This document shows positions 29,001 to 35,941 of a stretch of 64,000 nucleotides of DNA, one piece after another; the stretch's first letter is position 1, and each line of letters starts with the position of its first letter. The translations under genes were made by a program, and so were the position numbers. Under the pieces are notes generated by a model, which worked only from the letters and a program-made list of their open reading frames with translations, did no database searches and was not told where the DNA came from. Origin of the DNA: Lewinellaceae bacterium (GTDB lineage Bacteria; Bacteroidota; Bacteroidia; Chitinophagales; Saprospiraceae); the NCBI GenBank assembly GCA_020636095.1, contig JACJYN010000007.1, positions 496,001-560,000 on the forward strand. The letters run 5' to 3'.

Positions 29001-30817
29001 GCAATATCATCACGATGCAACACATCGCCAACGGTGGCTCCTGGACCCGCAACTATCAATACGCCCTCGACAGCAACCGTTTATTGGCGACAGAAAAAGG
29101 CAGTAGTTTGACTTACTCCCTTTACGTCAATACGCCAACCCTAGCAGACAGGTATTCCTATACCGACCAAAATGGCAACGGCCGGCACGGCAGCATCTCC
29201 AAAATCGGAAATACGGCGGATAACCTCATCACCTGGGATTATCGGGAAATGATCCAGCAGTACAACCTCCTGGGCGGTGGCGATGCTTTTTATCAATACA
29301 GCAATGGAAAAGAGCGCAGCAGAAAATACATCCTCAAAAGTGGCGGCATCGAAGAAGAACGCCTCTACCTCGGTGGCATGGAACGCTACCGCCGTTGGCG
29401 AAATGGCAACTTAGAAGAAGAAATAGAAACCCTGCACGTTTTTGCAGGCGAACAACGCATATTGATCATAGAAGATGTGCAAACCACCAATAATACCCAA
29501 TTAGCTACGGGCTTATTGTTTCGCTACCAATACAGCAACCATCTGGGTTCGGCTGCTTTGGAATTGAATGATACGGCGGCCATTATTTCTTATGAGGAAT
29601 ATCATCCGTATGGGACGACGGCTTATCAGGCTAAAAATGCCAGTATCAAGGCGGTGGCGAAACGGTATCGCTATACGGGCATGGAGCGGGACGAGGAGAG
29701 CGGGCTGGCGTATCATTCGGCGCGGTACTATTTGCCGTGGTTGGGGCGGTGGTTGAGTGGGGATCCGATTGGGGTGGAGGGGGGAGGGAATTTGTATGGG
29801 TATTGTGGTGGGAATCCAATCATGTTTCATGATTCTACGGGCAGTGAACCAAATGTGGTTATTGCCCCTCCTGGTACGCTTAACAAAGATTCAACATTGA
29901 GACAAATACAGATAGTTGCACTAGAACATGGACATAGTAGATACGAAGACCCTGATAATAGAAGAAAATTTATTGATAATGGGGAGGGTATGGGAGGTGG
30001 AACATGGGTGGGTGGCAAGCTTACGCCAGTCGAAGACCAAGATGAAGCAAAAAATGAGCGTCTTAGATTGCAAGCAGAAGAATGGGCAGCGGAATATATC
30101 GGGAATGAAGAAGATAATTTACGAATCACGGAGTATGGAAAATCAGATATACCGTCCACTTCCAATATCTCTAGTACAATTCCGAAATTTATTTCATACG
30201 CACTAAAGATTCCTGGGTATGTAGAAAGTCTGGGGAAATGGGGTACCCGACTTTTTAATAGCCCCACTACCCATTCATTGGGAAATAAATTAGGACTCGT
30301 TCGAAACTGGCTAGTAGATAAAATGTTTAAATATCCTTCCGGGCGATATTTATTTTACCATACTTATAATCGGGGCATTTTAGCTAACACAAGTAGATTA
30401 TCCTCAAGTATTGCATTATTGGATATTGTATTACGAGCTACTGGAGCCCCTAAAGGTCTTACTGATATTACAGGGGTTTTATCACAGGTTAACGCGCCAT
30501 CAGGAATATTTTCTGGATATTATGCGATTGGTAGCTATATCGAAGCAGTTGGCAATAATGGATGGACTGAGGGCAATAAAATTATGCAGAATAGAAATTT
30601 ATCTGGTAGCAATACTAATATTGTGCAAGGGTATTCATTAGTTGCTAATGCGTTGTTTAACTGGGGAAGTACAAAAAAAATGATGACGAGTGATGAGGCT
30701 CATAGAGGAGATTATGGGCCTTTAGTTAAGTGGGGTACTAGTATAGGTAGAAGATTAAGGGATGGTAAAGGTACAATTAGTTGGACTGAGTGGAAGAGCA
30801 ACCAATATTTTGAATAG
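23078..30817 (+). CDS. TcB-TcC fusion subunit of a Tc (ABC) toxin, with Rhs shell
   Basis: 2579 residues with no signal peptide. Order: SpvB domain (about 31-330, INPANGASSFSIPLPLSPNR-type start, LSLSYNSGAGNGLFGIGW); FG-GAP/integrin-like blades (about 540-670, DVNGDGKPEIV, DMSGDGLTDIV, DISGTGATDII); TcdB middle domains (about 690-1090, HHGYYDHPEREFRGFGRVE); many Rhs/YD repeats (about 1500-2150, YDPAGNITDIHDD, YDPVGNIITM); and the Rhs core end (about 2202-2256, RYYLPWLGRWLSGDPIG, NLYGYCGGNPIMFHDSTG). In TcB/TcC complexes this forms a hollow shell and an aspartyl self-cleavage frees the C-terminal toxin inside it. The last 325 residues (about 2255-2579) are A+T-rich, unlike the shell, and I do not recognise the domain. 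TcA lies downstream at 35942. Confidence 0.93.
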   Translation: MEQNTTSQLLKTDGGKTKSNAIEIPAITLPKGGGAIKGIDEKFQVNPANGASSFSIPLPLSPNRNGFTPQLSLSYNSGAGNGLFGIGWDIDLPAIQRRTDKGLPRYFDSNDIEAIAAEDSFMFSGVEELAPYLDLKEGQWEARQEKVGALTIRQYRPRIEGGFSRIERIFHPDKGYYWRVTSNGNVTTFFGYSEACRIADPADSSKVFQWLPEFSFDDKGSWVLYAYQPEDLANVENRVHEKNRFNGNAPFVNKHLKRIKYGNQTAYYIDEAKPYEAQLPANAACFFELVLDYGEHDALNPQPNDSGAWLARKDPYSSNRACFEMRTFRLCQRVLMYHTFPELNGGLPTLVRSLDFDYSLSNQQQAESDRPTELTYLTGITAKGYVLGTNGYVSKALPTMTFDYQWLHWNTEAKNVSAEHLTHAPTGLAGNYQWVDLYNEGINGILSEQANGWFYKSNLGGDDQGDVRFSPAQPVLPKPSFTGLSNGLLQLQDLEANGEKQLVVTTPGLQGYFELTDEGEWQPFKAFLKTLNLDLRDPNVRMLDVNGDGKPEIVLSDLGAFWFWENAGKIGYDAPELATKPFDEELGASILFSDQEQRIFLADMSGDGLTDIVRIRNGEVCYWSNLGYGRFAAKVAMDNAPVFDRPELFHPGYLQLADISGTGATDIIYLGKNKFKAYLNFSGNAWSDATEIAPFFPTEQPNQVTVTDLLGNGTACIVWSSEMPAYRAAPMRYIDLMGGKKPHIMRSHENGMGLKTEVEYLSSTHYYLQDKLAGRPWITKLPFPVQVVSKTVVTEAVTNVRFTSAYSYHHGYYDHPEREFRGFGRVEQLDTEYFDVFAPTGASNTVPVEHHQPPVLTKTWFHTGAFLDKERILTHFKKEYWQEEFRKNGFTADAVEYELPDAVLLAADNLAGFDINALSAGEWREALRACKGMALRQEVFGLDADKRIADEQRAKGYADSDPAFLQFQAEARQTEQLPYSVATHNCEIQLLQARDNNRYGVFIVKESEAITYAYERDPEDPRIAHSLTIETDELGNVLEAVSVVYPRLQEEPILQETPTDSPAARQAKAAARNGQKKQWVTFTKNEVTNDIISPESYYLRNGWQSKTYELTGLTPLGAIFTIADFKGKIQDFPEIEYQQVATTGPQKRLIEHVKTKFYDAELTAPLPDGQQAIRAIPFEAYQLAYTPNLLADIFTPSPFAAQFEVTDADMQAGRFLKDDNNWWIQSGTVHHRRPGENFDAIKNRFFAPVAYTDPFDSMTEVFYDPLHLFMQRSVDMLGNESQVLRFNYRTLSPDIMRDMNDNISSVIVDELGMVKAAAVEGKAGSNPLQGEEGDNLNGFSEITDGAEAQLISEFFNLANTPAPQVCDYTALQQIARDLLGSASARMVYDFSQQPSVVASIAREQHHRQNPSDSPLQIGFAYSDGLGKVAMQKVQAEAGIVKAPDGTEIDTGNQLRWVGNGRTVLNNKGNPIKQYEPYFSITPAYETDPAWVEQGVSPVIYYDGAGRNVKTELPNGTFTKVEFDAWKQYSYDANDTVKDSDWYRQRNALSPQQPEKKAAQKTEIDHDTPSCIVTDTLGRPTFGRDHNRFADAQGNIQEEFFYTTSELDIEGNNLNVADARGNVVMAWQYDMLGHPVAQTSMDMGKRWMLNNALGNPVKTWDERGHEFSFEYDVLHRPARAFVTQPGGIPQLIELTEYGEIQADPKANNLRGKPVRYLDGSGQMTSVAFDFKGNLLEVQKQMPQDAQLETVDWNHALLDPTIYSQITEYDALNRMARLYNWFHDSQNVAVYLPVYSPRGVLQSEDLVVKAQKTDNGFTGGTRQTVVRDITYDAKGQRQRMRYGNGATTCYHYEEDTFRLLQLRTTRQATDACTPFAPSNLSDPNVLQNLFYTYDPAGNITDIHDDAYKPVFFNGQKVLPQNTYTYDALYRLISATGREHHHLPTPEQRDFDWQPTNFPMADTNLRGYTEQYQYDPVGNIITMQHIANGGSWTRNYQYALDSNRLLATEKGSSLTYSLYVNTPTLADRYSYTDQNGNGRHGSISKIGNTADNLITWDYREMIQQYNLLGGGDAFYQYSNGKERSRKYILKSGGIEEERLYLGGMERYRRWRNGNLEEEIETLHVFAGEQRILIIEDVQTTNNTQLATGLLFRYQYSNHLGSAALELNDTAAIISYEEYHPYGTTAYQAKNASIKAVAKRYRYTGMERDEESGLAYHSARYYLPWLGRWLSGDPIGVEGGGNLYGYCGGNPIMFHDSTGSEPNVVIAPPGTLNKDSTLRQIQIVALEHGHSRYEDPDNRRKFIDNGEGMGGGTWVGGKLTPVEDQDEAKNERLRLQAEEWAAEYIGNEEDNLRITEYGKSDIPSTSNISSTIPKFISYALKIPGYVESLGKWGTRLFNSPTTHSLGNKLGLVRNWLVDKMFKYPSGRYLFYHTYNRGILANTSRLSSSIALLDIVLRATGAPKGLTDITGVLSQVNAPSGIFSGYYAIGSYIEAVGNNGWTEGNKIMQNRNLSGSNTNIVQGYSLVANALFNWGSTKKMMTSDEAHRGDYGPLVKWGTSIGRRLRDGKGTISWTEWKSNQYFE

Positions 30818-31010
30818 AGAATGTTTAGAAGTGTCTATCCCCCGCTGGCACGAGGTGGAACCTCGCGCCAACCATCAGTCGGGTTCCGCCCGACATACAC
30901 GGAAAAAGCGGGCAGCAAGCTTCTGGGTGATAAGTTTAATTCCACAGATGGAATAAATTCGACGGTACAGGAACAGGCATTCGCAAACTTTTGATATAAA
31001 TGGAACAACA

Positions 31011-31367
31011 ATGCCCCACAAAATAAAAACCTTCGGTTCCATACTGAATCTGGTCGCTCTTGACGAGACCGATCATGACCTAAAAGAAATGGCAACTCTT
31101 TTTGTCAGTGCTTTACGGGATTGGGGTAACTGCCAGGATATTGAAAGCTGTATAGCCGGGTTTAAGGCCTATTTCGGAGACCCCTTAACGGTGGAAAACA
31201 CCGCCCGTTACACCGGGCAAGATACGGAGGATTGAGCATGGCGAGCCGAAGCGGGCATGTCCTTGTCTCAAATGATACAACGCTCAACAGCCGCTCACCA
31301 GATCGCTGATTTTGATACCATTGTTGATCGTTTTCTCAGACATTATGAGCAGAAATTTTACAGTTAA
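31011..31367 (+). pseudogene. Small gene with in-frame TGA (unknown)
   Basis: From the ATG at 31011, 74 codons (MPHKIKTFGSILNLVALDET...TARYTGQDTED) end at TGA 31233-31235, but the same frame stays open for 43 more codons with sensible composition (AWRAEAGMSLSQMIQRSTAA...DRFLRHYEQKFYS) to TAA 31365-31367. It is best read as a 118-codon gene cut by a nonsense codon, possibly TGG to TGA. It lies 194 bp after the toxin gene; a toxin-linked accessory or a remnant of an exchanged toxin cassette are both possible. No family recognised. Confidence 0.5.
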
Positions 31368-31370
31368 AAC

Positions 31371-31865
31371 ATGAAAAACCTAAACACCCATCCCCTAACC
31401 CAGCCCTTCTGGCATCAGAAAAACAATGTTTCTAATGATTCGGAACATACCGATACTTATGAATGGGACTATCTCCTTGAAATCAGAGCCGATACTACCT
31501 TCGATTTAACGGTTATCAAGTTTCATGTTTATACGAGCATGAAATGGTCGGAAAATAGTTATAGCGGCAATTGGGCAATCATGGAACTGCAAGACGATTT
31601 GTTGCGCTTGAATCTACATTTTCTTACGGAAAAGGGGCTGCCCGTCAACTTCATTTTTCAATATGACGGCAACTATGTCCAGTTAAAAGCCGCCACGAAG
31701 ATGGATCAGGAATATCTGTCGAAGCTCCTTGATGCAGAAAATTGTTTTCCGAGAAACACGGCAGAACCAAACAAAATGACCATAAGCACCAAAATCATTT
31801 GTTTCGCAATAGGCATCCTCCTATTCGCATTGGGATTTTGGTATAGGGTGTTCGGTTTGATGTAA
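31371..31865 (+). CDS. Unknown protein with C-terminal membrane anchor
   Basis: 164 residues starting 4 bp after the preceding frame ends. Residues 1-130 are soluble with alternating strands (YEWDYLLEIRADTTFDLTVIKFHVY, WAIMELQDDLLRLNLHFLTEKG). A single hydrophobic helix at about 138-160 (TISTKIICFAIGILLFALGFW) makes it tail-anchored. The insertion sequence starting at 31844 enters the last codons: the present end ...WYRVFGLM is written by the IS end, while joining the flanks without the IS gives ...WYYQTN and a stop. No family recognised. Its place inside the toxin locus, between shell and pore genes, hints at an accessory role only. Confidence 0.7.
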   Translation: MKNLNTHPLTQPFWHQKNNVSNDSEHTDTYEWDYLLEIRADTTFDLTVIKFHVYTSMKWSENSYSGNWAIMELQDDLLRLNLHFLTEKGLPVNFIFQYDGNYVQLKAATKMDQEYLSKLLDAENCFPRNTAEPNKMTISTKIICFAIGILLFALGFWYRVFGLM

Positions 31866-33370
31866 TTATCCCGCTCCGCTTTTTGGACAGCGAAAAAGTG
31901 TGCCCACACTTCGTAACTTTAGAGTTCGACCAAAAAAATCATCCATGTGGGCACGACTCCAAGATAGGTTATCTCAAGTTAAAAAGACGAGTGCGTCTCG
32001 AACTATCCATCATAAAAACACTCGAACTCAACTTCGCCGTGCTCAATCTAGAATTACTGGCCTAGAAGCCGAACTTACACACTTACGTACCCAGGTAGCT
32101 CCCGAGAAGGTACCTAGGCATACCTACCCGGCGCAGATGATGGCGTTAGCCGTTTTTATGGTTGTTCAGGCGGGATCTTCCTTACGCTGCGCCGCAGTTA
32201 CTATTGAGTTTTATGCCAAGCTCATGGGCTGGCCCTACCAACAACCCAGCCACACTACGGTACGCGATTGGGTGTTGCGGTGTGGCTACCAGGCCGTGCT
32301 CGATACGCGCCAGCTACAAGGCACGTTCGTAATCATCATCGATGAAAGTATCCAGATGGGCAAAGAAAAACTTCTCTTGATGTTGGGTGTCAAGCTTGAT
32401 CCCCATCGTTGTCAATCGGTACCGCTAAGGGGGGCGGACGTCGAAGTACTCGGTTTGGAAGTACAGCCTTCGTGGGCCAGCGGCCTCATCCAGGACTTCA
32501 TCCAGCGCAACCTGGCTTTTCGTCCCGGTATCGAAGTGGCTTACTTCATTAGCGGCCGTGGAACATCGATCCTGGCTGCTCTGCGTGCACTAAATTATGA
32601 CTGGGTAAGCGATTGTACGCACGAGATGATGAACATAGTCAAAGCACTCTTCAAAGACGACCGAGTGATGAGTCGCCTGAGTACTCAACTGGGTAGCTTA
32701 CGCCAGCAGTTGAACCTAGCCAAGTGGAGTGGTTTGCTCCCTCCGACGCTACGGGATAAAGACCGTTTTTTGCGCATCTTTACCATCGTCAAGTGGGCGG
32801 ACCGGATGGATAGTTACTGGGAGAAACTACCCCCTGACGCAAGGGCCAAGATTGCCTTCTACCGGAAGGCCGTAACGATTTTGCGCCGTTTACGTCAAGT
32901 TAAGGAACTGGCCGTGATCGCTTCAGCCATTCTCAAAACGGCCGGCCTGTGCGATCACAGTCGTCAATTATGGCACAAACGTTCGCGTGCCTATCAAGCA
33001 AAACAAGCGGTAATGAGCCACAAGGCTACAACGTTTATCAAACGTATAGATGCTTACTTCGAGCAACACGCAGCACTTCTTGAGCACTACGAGCGGCTGC
33101 TATGTTGTTCGGAGATTATCGAAAGTACGTTCGGGCGATACAAAAACAAGGGGGGTATGAAGGCGATCAGCGCCGATGTGCTGTCCATCAGTTTGTATAA
33201 CCAGCCCATCACGGCAAGCTTCATCCAGCTATCAATGAAAACGGTAAGCTGTCAGCAGGTGATTGACTGGCAAAACGAAAACGTATGCCACAATCACTAC
33301 GGACTACGAAAACGAATGGATAAAGAGCTAAAAAGCGGTGCGTCACATAGTTGACAAACCGAACACCCTA
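31844..33370 (+). mobile_element. Insertion sequence, 1527 bp, intact, 10-bp target duplication
   Basis: 16-bp perfect terminal inverted repeats (tagggtgttcggtttg at 31844-31859; caaaccgaacacccta at 33355-33370). Both ends are flanked by the direct repeat gattttggta (31834-31843 and 33371-33380), so this is a clean insertion. One transposase gene fills it on the plus strand. I cannot assign the family. Confidence 0.93.
31945..33354 (+). CDS. DDE-type transposase, family not assigned
   Basis: 469 residues from the ATG at 31945 (MWARLQDRLSQVKK); an upstream GTG at 31900 would add 15 residues inside the terminal region. The N-terminal 70 residues are basic and probably coiled (RTQLRRAQSRITGLEAELTHLRTQV). 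A helix-turn-helix-like stretch (YQQPSHTTVRDWVLRCGY) follows. Acidic candidates for the catalytic triad are IIIDESIQMGKEKL, the DWVSDCTHEMMN segment and ERLLCCSEIIESTFGRYKNKGG. The frame is complete and the IS ends are perfect, so it may be active. I do not recognise the IS family. Confidence 0.85.
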   Translation: MWARLQDRLSQVKKTSASRTIHHKNTRTQLRRAQSRITGLEAELTHLRTQVAPEKVPRHTYPAQMMALAVFMVVQAGSSLRCAAVTIEFYAKLMGWPYQQPSHTTVRDWVLRCGYQAVLDTRQLQGTFVIIIDESIQMGKEKLLLMLGVKLDPHRCQSVPLRGADVEVLGLEVQPSWASGLIQDFIQRNLAFRPGIEVAYFISGRGTSILAALRALNYDWVSDCTHEMMNIVKALFKDDRVMSRLSTQLGSLRQQLNLAKWSGLLPPTLRDKDRFLRIFTIVKWADRMDSYWEKLPPDARAKIAFYRKAVTILRRLRQVKELAVIASAILKTAGLCDHSRQLWHKRSRAYQAKQAVMSHKATTFIKRIDAYFEQHAALLEHYERLLCCSEIIESTFGRYKNKGGMKAISADVLSISLYNQPITASFIQLSMKTVSCQQVIDWQNENVCHNHYGLRKRMDKELKSGASHS

Positions 33371-33471
33371 GATTTTGGTACTACCAAACCAACTAATACG
33401 CTCTTGTTGCTCGCAGAAATCGGAGCATTACTAGATTGGGATATTTACAGACTTTAAATAGACGATATGCA

Positions 33472-34428
33472 ATGAACAAACGACCTTTCATAACGAAGCT
33501 ATTCAGCATCCTGCTAAACCTACTGACGTGTTTAATAGCTGCGGCAATCATTTTATATAGACAGGACTGGTTTGGCAAAGGGGATACTAGAGCATTTATG
33601 TTTTGGACCGTTCCACTTGCACTCGGGCTTGCCGTGAGCGGGGAAACCCTGCTCAACCTCTTTCGGACATTAGGCTTTGGGTTGCGCTTACTGATCATCA
33701 TTGCGGCGGCAGGGCTTTTATCTTTTGCTTGGGCATATAGCGTTGTATTGATGTTGGGCGTTTGGTCGGGTGCGTTTAGCTTTTCCATTCTTCCCTTATG
33801 GATGGCCGGCTGCACCGTTCAATTATTATTTCTGGACTGGCGATTACCCCAGCCGACGGACAAAATAAAAGGGTCAAAAGTGCTATTGGGCTTCCTTTCT
33901 TTTCCGGCGGCCCTAATGGTAGGGGTCTTTGCCATGTATTTCCTTTGGCAGGCAGGGTCCTATATGACTAGGCCGGAAAGAGAAACCTTCTTGTTCCCGG
34001 AAAATTTCAGGGGAGCGGTTTACGTCGTTTACGGTCAAAAAAACGGAGAGCCGAAGGCCTATGAAAAAAACAGGCGCCTTTACCAAATACCGGACAACGG
34101 CATTTTATTTACCCAGTTCAAAGCCGAATACGGCAGGACAGACCAGGACTATTTCTTTGTAGACCGTGCCGGCAAAAGAACACCATTTGTACAAAAGGAA
34201 GCCTGGATTTCATCAAAGAATAAGGACGAAACGCCAAAAGACAGTACCGTGGTTTTCATACTAGATACTGGCCATATGGCCGATTCCAGCATGGCCGACA
34301 GCATCGGTTTTCATTACACCAAATTCTTTGTCGGGGCTTATCATCAGACCCAGCCATTACCATCAGACCGGCTATCTTTTGAAAAAGTAGATAGCCTCAG
34401 GAACGCATACCTGAAGAACAAACGCTAA
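33472..34428 (+). CDS. Membrane protein with C-terminal soluble domain (DUF6843-like)
   Basis: 318 residues from the ATG at 33472; the open frame begins at a TTG at 33436. Four or five hydrophobic helices lie at about residues 8-28, 42-58, 70-90, 96-120 and 140-165 (ILLNLLTCLIAAAIILY, LLIIIAAAGLLSFAWAY). A soluble domain of about 145 residues follows, beginning FLFPENFRGAVYVVYGQKNGEPKAYEKN and RLYQIPDNGILFTQF. That opening resembles DUF6843, a family of unknown function; the match is from memory of the pattern and moderate. The gene sits between two insertion sequences within the toxin locus. No functional link to the toxin is shown. Confidence 0.65.
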   Translation: MNKRPFITKLFSILLNLLTCLIAAAIILYRQDWFGKGDTRAFMFWTVPLALGLAVSGETLLNLFRTLGFGLRLLIIIAAAGLLSFAWAYSVVLMLGVWSGAFSFSILPLWMAGCTVQLLFLDWRLPQPTDKIKGSKVLLGFLSFPAALMVGVFAMYFLWQAGSYMTRPERETFLFPENFRGAVYVVYGQKNGEPKAYEKNRRLYQIPDNGILFTQFKAEYGRTDQDYFFVDRAGKRTPFVQKEAWISSKNKDETPKDSTVVFILDTGHMADSSMADSIGFHYTKFFVGAYHQTQPLPSDRLSFEKVDSLRNAYLKNKR

Positions 34429-34436
34429 AACTATAG

Positions 34437-34595
34437 TTCATTTCGCGGTTCGCTATTCGCTATTCGCAGTACCATTCAGCATTTTGCTATTCGCTATTCG
34501 CAGTACCATGCCTGCAGGAATTCAAACTTAAAGAACCCGTTCAGGCAGGTACAGCGAACCGCGAACTGCGAACCGCGAACTGCGAACTGCGAACT
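34437..34595. repeat. TTCGCTATTCGC / GCGAACTGCGAAC repeat tract
   Basis: The left half carries two copies of ttcgctattcgcagtacca, about 50 bp apart, and the right half several gcgaac(t/c)gcgaac units, which are reverse complements of the left vocabulary, so the tract can fold on itself. The IS4-like element inserted in the right half; the repeat resumes at 35901 (aactgcgaaccgcgaatt). Confidence 0.75.
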
Positions 34596-35900
34596 AGGGG
34601 TGTTAAGAAAAATTTTTCACTCTCTTTGGATGAATTTTTTCATATTCTGCTTGAGCCAGTCCACCCCTTGCGGCTCCTCCAGGATGTCAAGCAAGATGGA
34701 ATAAGTTAGTTCTTTGAAAAACTGGATTTTAGCCATTTTGAACGAACGGATACCGTTGCGTTTCTTGTAGATCAAGACCAACATAGCTGCAATCATGGTA
34801 AAGTAGAGCATGTTTTGGATGGCATTGGCATCGTTGCATACAAAGTGCGTCAGGTTCATTTCCTGTTTCATGAAACGGAAAAAGCACCTCGATGTCCCAC
34901 CGCTGGCGATAAATTTCAGCGATACCACAGCAGGTAGATCCCACAGGTTAGTCACGAAAGACAGCACCTGCCCACTGGCTTTACCGGTATTGAACCAAGC
35001 GCAGTTTGGTGGGCGAGACTTTTTTGTTGCTCTCATAGAGATGAACGGCACTGTCCTGGATAAACTCTAAGCTCTCTGTATCGCTATAGCCATCGTCTTG
35101 CCAATGTGGATGAAGCAGATCATAACGGGGCGCATCCTTCAGGCTACCGACAAATAATATCTGTTCCTCTGCCAGTTGGGCGTAAGACTTGCGGCTTTGT
35201 AGCCCTCTATCAAAAACGCTGATATCATCTTGGTAGTATGGGATGCCTTGAGGATGGCTTCTTTCAAAGCTGTTTCCTCACTGAGGTGCCCTTGATCGGC
35301 ATGGAAATGCATCTGGATGAGAAACTCGTCAGTAAGTTCCGTGGTGAGCTTGACTTGCCTTTTGCCTTTTTTCGTGTTACCTACCTTCATCCTTCCAATA
35401 AATGGGAAAAGGTGGCGATCATTGTGGAGTCATAGCGCTTGATATGGTAGCCAGACAAAGATTTGTCTCCATATAATTGCCGGGCGCGTTTATAGACTAG
35501 CTCAAAAAGCTTACGGCAAAAAGCAGGCTTGATCTTGATCAGGCGCTCCCGGATACCTGTCCAGGTCACCTCATCGGCAGCCAGCGCAGGGGCTAAGGCT
35601 TGAAAGAGCGGGTCTTTATAATGCTCTTCCATGACCCGAAGGCTTAAGCGTTCGCTGCTCATAAGGCTAAAGAGCACTAACTTGAACAGGCTGGTGGCCT
35701 TAAGTTTCTTGACCCATTTGTCCACGACGAGGTCCTTAGCCAGTTGCTCGACCGATTCCTCAGGTATCAACTCAAGCAATTCTGATACACTCACTCCCTC
35801 TGCGGAGGGAGGTTTTCGGCGCATTGCGGGCATGTTCGTTTTTCGGCTAAATTCCAATTTTTTTCAAAGAATGTATTTGAAAATTTTTCTTAACACCCCT
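34596..35900 (-). mobile_element. IS4-like insertion sequence (1305 bp, decayed)
   Basis: Terminal inverted repeats of about 21 bp, aggggtgttaagaaaaattt at 34596 onward and its complement ending at 35900. The motif aact flanks both sides, but because the target is itself a gcgaact repeat the duplication length is uncertain. The transposase gene on the minus strand is broken. The element ends 41 bp before the tcA start codon, so it may have displaced the original upstream region of tcA or may now supply transcription to it. Confidence 0.88.
34617..35857 (-). pseudogene. IS4-family transposase, multiply frameshifted
   Basis: Successive frames reconstruct one protein: MEFSRKTNMPAMRRKP...YDSTMIATFSHLLEG (35857-35387), then MKVGNTKKGKRQVKL...LKEAIL (from 35390), then a third frame with ISVFDRGLQSRKSYAQLAEE and VGSLKDAPRYDLL, and finally KASGQVLSFVTNLWDLPA...FMKQEMNLTHFVCNDANAIQN to 34617. 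The DDE Asp in RYDST, the VFDRG Asp and the YRQRWDIE...MKQE region (the IS4 Y-R-E-K signature) are recognisable, but the signature itself is split between frames. At least three frameshifts show the copy is dead. Confidence 0.85.
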
Positions 35901-35941
35901 AACTGCGAACCGCGAATTACAAACCTATAAACCACCCAACC

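Noticed and set aside
33371..33459. Coding-like frame DFGTTKPTNTLLLLAEIGALL after the IS
   Set aside because: It has no start, is only 29 codons, and is not in frame with the interrupted gene; possibly a relic but not supportable.
35387..35390. Programmed frameshift in the IS4-like transposase (ATGA overlap)
   Set aside because: Further breaks downstream, including one in the YREK signature, make decay the simpler explanation.
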